Below are positions 32,865 to 42,061 of a stretch of 64,000 nucleotides of DNA, piece by piece. Source of the stretch: Singulisphaera acidiphila DSM 18658. GTDB taxonomy: Bacteria; Planctomycetota; Planctomycetia; Isosphaerales; Isosphaeraceae. The DNA lies in assembly GCF_000242455.2 (NCBI RefSeq), contig NC_019892.1, positions 7,822,744 through 7,886,743 on the forward strand, given 5' to 3'. The notes below the pieces were generated by a model, which saw only the letters and a list, made by a program, of their open reading frames with translations, was not told the origin of the DNA and did no database searches. The position numbers and the translations under genes were made by a program. Positions within the stretch are counted from its first letter, which is position 1, and each line of letters opens with the position of its first letter.

Positions 32865-32909
32865 TTAAATCAAAACAACTTCAAGCGACTATGCCATGGA
32901 ACCTGAATT

Positions 32910-34175
32910 ATGAAAACCGTGATGCTTAAACACAATGACAAATTCGGCGAGCAACCCAGGTCTTTATCTAGTTCAAATAGTTCAAACCGCAATTTCCAGT
33001 CCGCGCGTTGTCATTGCTCATTCTACCACCTCTTTCGCAAGCGAAGCAACAATGCCACCTTACCAATCCGACTCCTCCTGATATTTTCATGTCTTTCTAT
33101 CGTCAATTTAGCAGCCGTTGCTCCACCCGAGCCCGGCGAGGCGGTTGCCACCGTATTTGAGAAAATCAAGGCTTTCTCCGATGCCAACATATCAACCGCG
33201 AGATCAGTACAGTTAGCGGGCAAAATTCAGCTTGTTCGCGAGGTCATAGAAGGAAAGCCGACTCACTCTCCCAAGAACAAACACCTTTCGCGACAAACGC
33301 CTGCTGCAATTGCGGGGAGCTTCACATTCATCGCGGACCGCTTTGGCGCAGTTAAGCGTTGGGACAAGCACTGGGACACCAAAGATGTGCGTTTTCGTGG
33401 AGAATCGAAGGCCCTCAACGACAATTGCGTTCTGGATGCAACAAATCAATCGCGTGGCTACATTCGGCCTATCAGCGAATTCCTTTTGCCTCGCTCGGAC
33501 AACCTCGATTTCTACCGTGATCACTGGTATGAACAGAATGGCGAAACGATTGACAACTTCATCCAACACATGAAGAAGTTGCCCAAATCGGTAGTTCTTT
33601 CGCTAACGACGAACAACGTGACAATATCCAGCAGCAGCAATGATGCGAAAACCTTTGAATTTAAATATTCGTTCACTTCTACTCCAGAATACTTCTTAAC
33701 TCGTGTTATTTCGCCATCAAATGAGTGTCACTGGACATGGGATCGCGATCCGGAAGCAGGCATCTGGTATCCCTCGAGCTTACGCAGAGTTTTCACCACC
33801 CGGTATCCTGACGGGGTAACGATTCGGGAAACCGTCAGTTTTGAAGTCAAAGAGCGAAAATTTAATATAGAAATTCCTGCATCTACTTTTACTTTTGCAG
33901 GTATGGGCTTGCGACCTGGTTCGACGGTTATCGACATGCGGAGTTCGACGCAAGAGAAATATTCTTTTGATCCGTCATCAGCGGTTGTTAACGCCAGAGT
34001 CAAAGGCTTGATTCCCATGCAGCCTGGCCAAATGAACGGCAATGGGGGGAAGGGGATGGCACGTGGGAAATCTCGCTCCTACATCTACTTCATGCTCGCG
34101 AATGGCCTCATTCTGTTTATTGTACTTGGCACACTGATTGCCCGTCGGTGGTTCCAGTCCAAAGAGCCTCGGTGA
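32910..34175 (+). CDS. Exported protein with N- and C-terminal membrane segments, family unknown
   Basis: The 421-residue protein is not recognised. A long polar, Ser/Asn-rich N-terminus precedes a hydrophobic segment (about residues 50-68, LPIRLLLIFSCLSIVNLAAV). An extracytoplasmic region of about 320 residues rich in beta structure follows, with WDKHWDTKDVRFRGE and WTWDRDPEAGIWYPSSLRRV. A C-terminal membrane segment (YIYFMLANGLILFIVLGTLI) and a short basic tail close it. The fold of the middle part loosely recalls periplasmic lipoprotein-carrier proteins, which is a weak impression. Base composition is AT-richer than the backbone. The true start could be internal. It is part of the island cargo. 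Confidence 0.7.
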   Translation: MKTVMLKHNDKFGEQPRSLSSSNSSNRNFQSARCHCSFYHLFRKRSNNATLPIRLLLIFSCLSIVNLAAVAPPEPGEAVATVFEKIKAFSDANISTARSVQLAGKIQLVREVIEGKPTHSPKNKHLSRQTPAAIAGSFTFIADRFGAVKRWDKHWDTKDVRFRGESKALNDNCVLDATNQSRGYIRPISEFLLPRSDNLDFYRDHWYEQNGETIDNFIQHMKKLPKSVVLSLTTNNVTISSSSNDAKTFEFKYSFTSTPEYFLTRVISPSNECHWTWDRDPEAGIWYPSSLRRVFTTRYPDGVTIRETVSFEVKERKFNIEIPASTFTFAGMGLRPGSTVIDMRSSTQEKYSFDPSSAVVNARVKGLIPMQPGQMNGNGGKGMARGKSRSYIYFMLANGLILFIVLGTLIARRWFQSKEPR

Positions 34176-34200
34176 AACGAAAGCCCTTTAATACTGCAGC

Positions 34201-35647
34201 GATAAGTCGTGTCCCATTTGCATCGGAGCAAACCTGTGAGTTTGATGCCCAACTCACGCAATATTCGACTCGTCCTCTTGGTGTGGCACCGCTGTGCCAC
34301 TGCGTGTCGACTTTGTGCGCCTTCGATCTCTTCGGAGGTGGGCTTCAGAAGCTATCGCGGAGAACTCATCCCCAATCACCGAAACGGGATCAAGGCCGCC
34401 ACAGCGGTGTGTGTCTGGCACCCCGTCAAACCTGGTTTTCTCCCAGCCACACTCCTGTCGGATTCGCGTCAGGAACTGCTAGCTCAGGCAACTCAGTATC
34501 GGGCGAGGGTTGAGCCCCCTGGTTGCGACGCCCTTCGTCTGCTCCAGCCCGATCTCGGATTTCTGGTCTTGGAAACACCGCTCGACATCTCTCCGCGAAA
34601 ACGAAACGAGCAACAGGAACTGCACCGACGTCTCCTCGGGGGCGTCGGCGACAGAGAATTTCAAGTCCGTCGGGTTGACGAAGTCGTGGACAGCGATCAG
34701 ATCCAGCGGCTCGCCCGGTAACCCATCCGCGCCCACGGGGGAAAACCGCAGGTGTTTGATCTCCCAGACCATCGGCCCCTTGTGCCCGTACTTGACTCGC
34801 CACCGGATCCAGGGCTGGGTGTGGAATCCGTCCTGATCGAGCATTGCTACGGCCCGCCGGGTCGGGGCTCTGCCACTCGCCAAGCGGGGCGTCTTGCAAC
34901 CGCGGCCTCGGCCATGCTTGCAGTACTTTCTGGTGACAACACGCGGGGCCATCGTCCAGCCTTTGAAGATTCGCGGTATCTCGCCGACGCATATCGCATA
35001 TATGGCCGCAAGCCGCCAGCCTCCTCAGAAGCTCGGTTTTAACGCAGTAGTCCTGGCCGAAGGGCACCCAGTCGAGACCGTTGGCGATGGCACGATCTTA
35101 GGTTCCAGGGCGGTCTTGCACTTCGGCGGGCGAGCGCCATGTGGTCGGGTATGCTTGCCTCTCGACAGCATTCGCGATCCAGCAAGCGAAGCCTCGCCAG
35201 GTACAGTTTGCCGTCGAGAAGGCAGAGAAAGCTGTCGCGAACGTAGGTGTGGTCGACCGTGACGACGTTGTTCTGCTTCTTGCCTGCGGAGGCGCACTAC
35301 TGATGCTGAACACTGGATACCTTTTCCCGCTTCTTAACGTCGCAGTTCTCATCGAAAACGCCGATTACGTTGGTGCCACCGTGCTACTTTCGGACGATGT
35401 GCTGAGGCCGGTTGCGCTCTCAGTCTTAATCCCAGCAGTGTTGACTGAGGCGTTCCTGCAGCGGCCTGACCGAGACGCCTGTATTGATGGCGATCGGCTC
35501 GACGCTCTTCTCGGCGAGGTCCGAGAGCTGACTAAAGACGTCAATCGGGCGAAAGGCAATAGTATTCTTGCGTGGGAAGCAAGCGTCGAACCGCTTTAGG
35601 TGCTTCATGAGCGTGGGAGTGTGCTTGCGGATCTGCGGGACATCCAT
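34201..35647 (-). pseudogene. IS701-type transposase, full-length but riddled with frameshifts
   Basis: From ATG 35647 (MDVPQIRKHTPTLMKHLKRF) the gene can be followed to 34201 through several frames: RPIDVFSQLSDLAEKSVEPI, then HTYVRDSFLCLLDGKLYLAR, later WIRWRVKYGHKGPMVWEIKH and VERCFQDQKSEIGLEQ, and finally LGIKLTGLLRCKWDTT. Internal stops and shifts are numerous. It separates the 32910 gene from the peptidase cluster. The terminus TGCAGCGATAAGTCGTGTCC resembles the IS701 ends at 49601 and 52977. Confidence 0.82.
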
Positions 35648-35839
35648 GCTGGCCTCTCTGCCAGCCATTAAAGAGCACATCCTTTCACACTTAACATTGG
35701 CGTTTCACGATGAAGTAAAGCCATTTCGCTAGAACGCTTCGCCTGACCATTATATGTGAGTCTCTTCATAAATGTCGATTTACGGACTACCCAAGCTCCC
35801 CAAATCCTTACCCTCTTTCACATTAAATGAGCCTTGAAA

Positions 35840-36124
35840 ATGAGCACGCGAGGATTGCTGGCACTGGTAGCAGTCGTATCGTTTCTTACGATCATTGTCC
35901 GAGAGGGAGGTACGTACGGGCTCTGGCTTGCGGGTGTTGCGTTGCCGCCGACCTTCTGGACACTCGATTCGATATTATGGGCCGAAAAACACGAGCAAAC
36001 TATCACTCTATTTCATTTAATAATGACTTTTGCCTTTGCATTAATGCTCACTCTTTTTATATTCTCATGCTGTTTTTTATTGCCATTACTAATTGCGCAT
36101 TCACTCCAGTATACTCATAAATAA
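35840..36124 (+). CDS. Small integral membrane protein at the head of the C39-like peptidase cluster
   Basis: This 94-residue protein has no known family. Three hydrophobic stretches are visible: LLALVAVVSFLTIIV, then TYGLWLAGVALPPTFWTL, and after KHEQ a long C-terminal one (FHLIMTFAFALMLTLFIFSC). It is likely a membrane subunit. The stop is 52 bases before the peptidase gene on the same strand, so they probably share a transcript. A decayed copy lies at 27556. ATG 35840 is used; there is no strong ribosome site. Very AT-rich for this genome. Confidence 0.65.
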   Translation: MSTRGLLALVAVVSFLTIIVREGGTYGLWLAGVALPPTFWTLDSILWAEKHEQTITLFHLIMTFAFALMLTLFIFSCCFLLPLLIAHSLQYTHK

Positions 36125-36176
36125 ACGTTTTCTTCACCGCACTCACTTCACGCTATCAATGATAGGACTTGAGCAG

Positions 36177-36851
36177 ATGTGGCTTCTTAAACTTCGATGG
36201 CACACCATTTCCCACTGCGTGCTTGTCATTCTTATCTGTTCAATAACAACCTTTACCCCATCCAATGGGAACGAATTAGGCCCTCCTATCGAGGGGCTTC
36301 AGCCGAGCTTCGACGCGCAATGCGGCCCATTGTGTTTGTACGCTGTGACTAAAATCATGGGGTTAAAAACCGACTATGTTACGTTGCTTAAGGCGACTAA
36401 GTGTACAAACAAAGGAACCTCATTACGCGACCTCAAGCTCGCATGCAGTCGGTACGGTCTAGTAGGGACACCTCTCTCCATCAATAGAGCGAAACTCGAC
36501 AGAGCGTTACGACTACACAACCAAAGAATTGCGGCAATCTGCTACGTGGGAGGAGGCCATTTCGTACTGTACTACTCCGACGCTGCGACTCGTCTAATCT
36601 GCTTTGACCCCCGTAGCCCAGGGACGGCGCAGAGCGACATATCCGTGAAGGCTCTTGCAGGCTACAATGGGAAGGCTCTGTTGATTTCGGATAGACCTCT
36701 GGACCCGGAGATTATGGCTGGCAGACTTGATGGCTTCTCGGTCCTAGGTATGATGATGGTGTTAATTTTATTGGCCATTTTATGGGTAATGTTGGGATGG
36801 TGGTCCTATGGAGCCGTCTTGACCCGAAAACGGCTAAGGCAGGTGTTGTGA
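36177..36851 (+). CDS. Membrane-anchored C39-like cysteine peptidase
   Basis: The 224-residue protein has a signal or anchor (LRWHTISHCVLVILICSITT) followed by a C39-type domain. The catalytic Cys sits in FDAQCGPLCLYAVTKIMGL (near residue 47), the catalytic His in GGHFVLYYSD (near 131) and an Asp in LICFDPRSPG. C39 peptidases cut leader peptides, classically after double glycine, and are usually fused to an ABC transporter; here no ATPase is fused. A C-terminal membrane helix (MMMVLILLAILWVMLGWWSY) and basic tail follow, so the domain should face outside. ATG 36177 is preferred; ATG 36159 is possible. DUF1573 follows 71 bases on. Confidence 0.82.
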   Translation: MWLLKLRWHTISHCVLVILICSITTFTPSNGNELGPPIEGLQPSFDAQCGPLCLYAVTKIMGLKTDYVTLLKATKCTNKGTSLRDLKLACSRYGLVGTPLSINRAKLDRALRLHNQRIAAICYVGGGHFVLYYSDAATRLICFDPRSPGTAQSDISVKALAGYNGKALLISDRPLDPEIMAGRLDGFSVLGMMMVLILLAILWVMLGWWSYGAVLTRKRLRQVL

Positions 36852-36922
36852 TGAAGCCTATCGCGTCATAGCGTCCGGCTCGCCAATCCGTCACAAATTA
36901 TCTTCAGAGGAGTTGATGTTCT

Positions 36923-38011
36923 ATGGCTAAATGGAACAATCCTGTCCGATTAATAGTTGGTATTTTATTAGCATTCGCATCTTGCTTTGTTGAAGCGGGT
37001 TGCGAGAAGCCGAATGTAGGGAATGACACGATCCACCGAGGCGGGTTTCTAACGTTCGACCGGGAAAGAGTGCTTGAGTTGGGTACTGTCATTCTCGATC
37101 CCAATCATTCAGACGCGACTTTCGAACAGAGGATAAGCATCAGAAACTCGACTAAGCAGGAGCTGCGCTACACGAAGATAGGCACGTCTTGTGGCTGTTT
37201 GGACGCGAAGATTGAGCCGTCTATCATACCACCTGGGCAAGCTGGAGTCTTGGTCCTTCAATTTGCAACCGCTTCCGCGCGAGGGCGTAAAACCTTTTTG
37301 ATAACTATTGAGCAAAGTCATAAAGCTCCCTGGCAAGTTACCATAAACGGCGATTTTATTCGCAAGTGTTCCATAGAACCGCCCGGTTTGGTTTACAACA
37401 GCCTCGCTCCATACAGTACCACTCGAGGGAGAATTCTCATCAAAATTCTTCGTGTCGGTTCAACTGTTGACGCGCAAAATTTGAAAATCGAATTTGAGGA
37501 TCCTGTTAGTCTGAAATTAGCCGGAATTGAGTTCATCGGATCCGAGCAAATTAATGACGGGCAATTCCTCGACCAGTTTGCGATTGAGACTCTTGTAAAA
37601 ACGAAGGACGCTAACCGGGAAAGGGTAAGCAGAGTGTTCATTCGAGGGCATGACGGCGAATTACTTGACCAATATCAAGTGCGCTGGTCGGTCCAAAGCC
37701 CGGTCAGCATTTTTCCGCAGACCGTAACGTTTTCAAACAGACAAGCGACAGCCAAATTTGCGTATATACGCGCAAATGACAACAAAGCATTCAGATTAAC
37801 AAATGCCAAATATGATGATCGGCTTTTAGAAGTCACTTGGGAGAGGTCCGCCAGTGCATCGCTTCACAAAATTGAAGTGAATAGGAAACACAACGGTCAT
37901 CATAGTACTAATTCGGCAATTAGTGGTGCGGATTCAAGCAATACAATCATCATCGAAACTGACCATCCCTCAGTATCGCAGGTTCTTATTCACGTAGGCT
38001 TCCTTGAGTAA
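36923..38011 (+). CDS. DUF1573-family lipoprotein
   Basis: The 362-residue exported protein has a lipoprotein signal (RLIVGILLAFASCFVEAGC, with the lipidated Cys at about residue 27). Its first domain shows the DUF1573 pattern: ELGTVILDPNHSDATFEQRI, then ELRYTKIGTSCGCLDAKIEP and the IPPGQAGVLVLQF turn. DUF1573 is an Ig-like fold found in large numbers in Bacteroidetes and planctomycetes, of unknown function. A second beta-rich half follows (about 230-362). A GAGG-type ribosome site precedes ATG 36923. Its place after the peptidase gene suggests a shared role in the envelope. Confidence 0.85.
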   Translation: MAKWNNPVRLIVGILLAFASCFVEAGCEKPNVGNDTIHRGGFLTFDRERVLELGTVILDPNHSDATFEQRISIRNSTKQELRYTKIGTSCGCLDAKIEPSIIPPGQAGVLVLQFATASARGRKTFLITIEQSHKAPWQVTINGDFIRKCSIEPPGLVYNSLAPYSTTRGRILIKILRVGSTVDAQNLKIEFEDPVSLKLAGIEFIGSEQINDGQFLDQFAIETLVKTKDANRERVSRVFIRGHDGELLDQYQVRWSVQSPVSIFPQTVTFSNRQATAKFAYIRANDNKAFRLTNAKYDDRLLEVTWERSASASLHKIEVNRKHNGHHSTNSAISGADSSNTIIIETDHPSVSQVLIHVGFLE

Positions 38012-38115
38012 CAAGTGGCATTCTGTATTAGTTCAGCACCCGGACAAAGCCAAAGAATTTCGACAAACTCCAATGGCAATTGGCTCAGCATTAACATCAG
38101 TTGTTACGTCGAACT

Positions 38116-38171
38116 GAACAACCACCGCCTGGAAAGCGGTGAGTTCGACAGTCGGCTGAAAGCCCGACTAC
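38116..38171. repeat. IS200-type end hairpins
   Basis: ACCGCCTGGAAAGCGGT and GTCGGCTGAAAGCCCGAC are two consecutive imperfect stem-loops directly beyond the stop of the IS200-like tnpA remnant at 38176. They fit the element's right end. Confidence 0.6.
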
Positions 38172-38175
38172 ATGG

Positions 38176-38610
38176 TTAATCCGAATCATTGACTTGGAAG
38201 TCGTCGTCGGCTTTCGATTCCTCCTGCGTCCGGATGGACTCCATGATGACCTCGTCTGTCACGTTGCCTGAGCTCGCCACGAAGAACCCGCGGGCCTACA
38301 GGTGTCGGTTCCAGCATGGCCTCTTCAGGTGGCTGTACTCCTGCATCAGCCGCCGCGAGGTCTTCCCCCTAAGCCGTTGCATCAGGTAGCTCGCCGACAT
38401 GTGCGGCGTGCAGGAGACGAACAGGTGCACGTGATCGACGCTGACATGCCCCTTGAGGATCTCGACCTCTAACTCCGCACAGATCGTCCGAACGATCTGG
38501 CGGAGCCGGAGCCCGACGTCACCCCTCAGCAACTTCTTGCGATACTTGGTGATCCACACCAGGTGGAACTTGATGTCAAACTGGGAGTGGGCGATCCTTC
38601 GGTAGTGCTC
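38176..38610 (-). pseudogene. tnpA: IS200-type Y1 transposase, start lost and one nonsense mutation
   Basis: The minus strand encodes EHYRRIAHSQFDIKFHLVWI, KYRKKLLRGDV, and VSVDHVHLFVSCTPHMSASY with the HUH motif (HVH). RNRHL-type sequence then meets TAG where the family has tryptophan, and ARGFFVASSGNVTDEVIMES continues to TAA at 38178-38176. The ATG is missing because an IS630-type element is inserted just before EHYRR. It differs clearly from the IS200 remnant at 26690. Confidence 0.85.
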
Positions 38611-39853
38611 TAGTGTCCTCGGACACAAAACCTGCAAGAAATTCACGGGGCATGTTTGGCGAACCATTGTCTCATCTTCTGGGCCGTCCAAGTCCACTCA
38701 AACGGGTGAGCATAGCGACGGTTGTACTCAGGCCACGATGCCATCACATGAGCGATGTAATCCTCACAACTCGACCACGATCCTCGCTTCAGGTAGCGGA
38801 GGTCGAAGGCATGGTTGAGCAACTCCGCCTGGTCCAACCACGAGGCGCGGGCCGGCGTCAAGCAGGGATGCCACCAACCGTCACAGGCAGCGAGATAGTC
38901 CTTGGTGATTTGGCCCGTGTGGCTGGGACCGCCGTCATGGATCAGATAGATCCCCCGAAGCCAGCGGTGGTGCCTTCGGAACGGCTTCAATGCCGGGACA
39001 TAATGATCGGAATCGTTGGTCTCCAAGCAGACCGACTCCATCATCCCGCTATGGACGATGAGGAAGTTCAGAATGTTGACCGTGCCATGCCGCGTGTAGT
39101 CGAACTCCTGCTGTTCGATCGAGCCGGGGATGGCGCGATGGATTGGCACCCGCTCCAAGACTTGGCGATTGGGCATCTCATCCGCACAGACAACCCATAT
39201 CCTGCGCCGGGCCAGATTCGCGGCGTTGGCATAGCACCAGAGCACCTTCTCGGCTCGCTCTTTGAAGCGTGCATCCAGGCAGGTGATTCGCCAGTAGCGT
39301 GTGCGATGAGGCTGCAAGTCGGCGGTATCGAGGATCCTCCCGACCGTTCGGGCGCTGATGGTTGGCACAATGCCATCGGCGACGATCAGGTCGGCCAGAT
39401 CCTTACGAGACCAGTGAGTGATGTGCAATCCCCGGGCCACAGGCTCCAAGCATGCCAACGCGATGATTTGGGCACGCTGGAGGGGGGGAAATCGAGACGG
39501 GACGCCCCGATCGTTTGGCCCGTCGATCAGCGAGCAACCCGGCCAAGCCGTCGGATCGATAACGTTGGCAGGCCCTCCAGACCGTGGCCTCGTCGCATTG
39601 CATCTGGACGGCGATGGCCTCGGTTCGTTGGCCGTCGGCGATCGCCAAGACGATCCGCGCCCGTTGCACCTGGAACCAGGGAGAGCTTTGACTGTGAGCC
39701 AGGTGGAAGAGGATGGGGTGATCATGGGGCCGGATCGACAAGGGATCAGGTCTTCGACCGCGCATGGCAGGAGAACTCCAGGAAATCAGGGAGGCTCACT
39801 GCCAGATTATCAACAGTCCGAATTTCTTGCAGGTTTTGTGTCCGAGGACACTA
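38611..39853 (-). mobile_element. IS630-family element with 34-bp perfect inverted repeats
   Basis: Bases 38611-38644 are the exact inverted copy of 39820-39853 (outer part TAGTGTCCTCGGACACAAAA). The repeats start with TA on both sides, the known IS630 target. It is inserted in the 5' end of the IS200-like tnpA. Confidence 0.9.
38643..39765 (-). pseudogene. IS630-family transposase read in two frames
   Basis: The N-terminal helix-turn-helix part (from 39765: ARIVLAIADGQRTEAIAVQM, YRSDGLAGLLADRRAKRSGR) is in one frame. The DDE part (RAQIIALACLEPVARGLHIT, VVCADEMPNRQVLERV, IYLIHDGGPSHTGQ, LDQAELLNHAFDLRYLKRG) is in another. The switch falls at a run of seven C on the coding strand (39482-39488). 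Some IS630 members use programmed frameshifting, so it may be functional rather than dead; a homopolymer sequencing error is the other option. Confidence 0.8.
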
Positions 39854-40022
39854 GGGCAATTGCACTATCAAATTGGCTCGTGGCAGAGACTTGCGCCGAC
39901 CAAACCACCTCGGACTGGCACTCTAGTCGACGTAAATCCATCGCAAAATAAGACTTATTGACGCAATCGCCCTGAGTAGTGCTCCATCCCGGGAGCCTAC
40001 TGGAATTGGTTGCCTAAAGGCT

Positions 40023-41147
40023 ATGGTTTTTAGATCCCAGAAATGGACAATGAAATCCCACAATTCCCAAATTTCAACCTGTGGTAAACAACCAAATTCT
40101 CACTTGGAGAAATCTCTAGGAACTGGCTCAGTTAAGATTCCTGAGTTGGATGCGCTCAGAGGTCTCGGTTCAATTGCGATCTTAGCATGGCACCTCTGGC
40201 CATCGAAGTTCTTCTATGGTTGGTCCCGCGTCGACTTATTCTTTGTGCTTTCGGGCTATCTGATTACTTCAAGCATCCTACGCTATGGTTGGAGTCGAGG
40301 TTTCTTTTTGACGTTCTGGGCGAGAAGAGCGCTTCGTATCTGGCCAACTTATTACCTGTTGCTTGGCGCACTTTGTGCTATTACAGTCTCCAAAGGGGAC
40401 TCCGTTCCTATAGAAGGTTTACTGACGCATATTGCATTCATTCAATACGCAACTTATTACTGGTCCGAATCTGTCCCTGAGTTCCTTCCAGGTGCCTCTC
40501 AAACTTGGAGTTTAGCGATCGAGGAGCAATACTATATTGTTTGGCCATTGATAGTTGTGCTTGCCGGACGATCGTTGTTGGTGCCAATCGCGCTTTGCCT
40601 AATCGCAAACTCGGTTGCTTTCAGATCGGCCGGACTCAACCCGGTTGTTACTCTCGCCAGATGTGATGGATTGGCACTCGGCGCGATCCTCGCTTCGTTG
40701 GGCACTGACTGTGAACAAACATATCGTAGCAGGCGTGTAAACCTAGCACTCGCTGTCAGTGGTATCGTAAGCGTTCTCTGGTTGTTTTGTTTTACTGGCA
40801 CGCAAACTGGGAGAGCAATTGAGGCGCATCAACGTGGGTCCATGCATGTTCTTATTGTAAATATTGTTTTTTTTAGTCTTATTGGTTTGATTGTGCTAAA
40901 TACAGGACATCGAATTCTTTGGCCTCTTAGATTGCAACCACTCGCATATTTAGGCAAAATCAGCTACGGTATTTTCCTATACCATTTACTTATATTTGAA
41001 ACCGTTACCAACTATGTCGGTGCTCGAACACTTTCGTCGGATTTTTCCGTGGTGATTTTAAGCGTGTTGGTTGCAGCGTTGTCATGGGAATTGTGTGAAA
41101 AACGAATTTTAGCTTTCAAGCGGTTACTGCCCTATTGTTCAGAATAG
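40023..41147 (+). CDS. Acyltransferase 3 family membrane protein
   Basis: The 374-residue integral membrane protein of the OatA/NolL type transfers acyl groups, often acetyl, to sugars at or outside the membrane. The diagnostic start is IPELDALRGLGSIAILAWHL (catalytic His at the end). VDLFFVLSGYLITSSILRYG and SQTWSLAIEEQYYIVWPLIV follow, then about ten membrane segments to the C-terminus. The first 40 residues are polar and may not be translated: ATG 40050 is an alternative and neither start has a good ribosome site. AT-rich, like the other cargo. No neighbouring glycan genes are present, so the substrate is unknown. Confidence 0.85.
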   Translation: MVFRSQKWTMKSHNSQISTCGKQPNSHLEKSLGTGSVKIPELDALRGLGSIAILAWHLWPSKFFYGWSRVDLFFVLSGYLITSSILRYGWSRGFFLTFWARRALRIWPTYYLLLGALCAITVSKGDSVPIEGLLTHIAFIQYATYYWSESVPEFLPGASQTWSLAIEEQYYIVWPLIVVLAGRSLLVPIALCLIANSVAFRSAGLNPVVTLARCDGLALGAILASLGTDCEQTYRSRRVNLALAVSGIVSVLWLFCFTGTQTGRAIEAHQRGSMHVLIVNIVFFSLIGLIVLNTGHRILWPLRLQPLAYLGKISYGIFLYHLLIFETVTNYVGARTLSSDFSVVILSVLVAALSWELCEKRILAFKRLLPYCSE

Positions 41148-41272
41148 GGGTAAACCAGAGTTTCCGAATCTGACTGAGAGGCTGACGCATAGTAAGCGTT
41201 CGAAATAGCCAGTCTTGTGCCGCCTGATAGCCTGGAAGACGGACCATTTTGTTCGTCCTCCGGAGTCAGACG

Positions 41273-41650
41273 ATGCCACGTGCCGCCAATCCTGCCCTCC
41301 CAGTCCTCTGGCGTCGGCGACTGCAACAGCAGTCCGACAGCGGTCTCACCATCGGCCAGTTCTGCCAAGGCCAAGGGATCTCGACCGCGTCTTTCCACGC
41401 TTGGAAGCGACGCCTCGCCTCGGATTCGCCTTGCCCTGTCCCCTCTCCGGCTCGCGAACCGGTATTCGTGCCGGTCATCCTCGCCGCCGCCCCCGAGTCG
41501 CGATCCGGCGATTCCGCTGAATTCCTCACCATCCGACTCCCCGACGGCGGACGAATCCTCCTGCCCATCGCCGCGGGCGGCGAACTCGTCTGCCGGGTCG
41601 TCGAGGCCGTCGCCCGCGTCGCGGCGAGGATGGAGGACGCCTCATGTTGA
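41273..41650 (+). CDS. tnpA: IS66 TnpA-like protein
   Basis: The 125-residue accessory protein of IS66 has a helix-turn-helix N-terminal part (LPVLWRRRLQQQSDSGLTIG, FCQGQGISTASFHAWKRRL) and a C-terminal part ending EAVARVAARMEDASC. ATG 41273 is chosen; a start at 41249 is possible. Its last codons overlap the tnpB start. Confidence 0.82.
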   Translation: MPRAANPALPVLWRRRLQQQSDSGLTIGQFCQGQGISTASFHAWKRRLASDSPCPVPSPAREPVFVPVILAAAPESRSGDSAEFLTIRLPDGGRILLPIAAGGELVCRVVEAVARVAARMEDASC

Positions 41651-42030
41651 GCGTCCCACACACCGTGCGGATCCTCCTTCACGCCGACTCCGTCGACCTC
41701 AGAAAAAGCTTTGACGGGCTCTCGGGAATCGTCAGCCAAGCCTTCCCCCAGGAGGAGCTCCTCTCCGGCCATCTCTTCCTCTTCCTGAATCGCCGACGTG
41801 ATCGCATCAAGATCCTCTACTGGAATGTCGATGGCCTGGCGATCTGGTACTATCGCCTCGAAGCCGGCTCGTTCCAGGTCCCCCTCCGGCCCTCCTCCGA
41901 CGCCCCGATCGAACTCCGGTCCGCCCAACTCGCCATGCTCCTGGGCGGCATCGACCTGGGGAACGCCCAGCAACGAAAACGATACCGGAGGACTGAGAAA
42001 AACAGGGTGAATCCCGGGAAAACCACTTGA
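41644..42030 (+). CDS. tnpB: IS66 Orf2 family protein TnpB
   Basis: The 128-residue protein matches the IS66 Orf2 signature: ADSVDLRKSFDGLSGIVSQA, GHLFLFLNRRRDRIKILYWN, GLAIWYYRLEAGSF. It overlaps tnpA by seven bases, implying coupled translation. It is required with TnpA and TnpC for IS66 transposition. Confidence 0.93.
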   Translation: MLSVPHTVRILLHADSVDLRKSFDGLSGIVSQAFPQEELLSGHLFLFLNRRRDRIKILYWNVDGLAIWYYRLEAGSFQVPLRPSSDAPIELRSAQLAMLLGGIDLGNAQQRKRYRRTEKNRVNPGKTT

Positions 42031-42061
42031 AATCATATTTAAACATTCGATAACCAAAATA

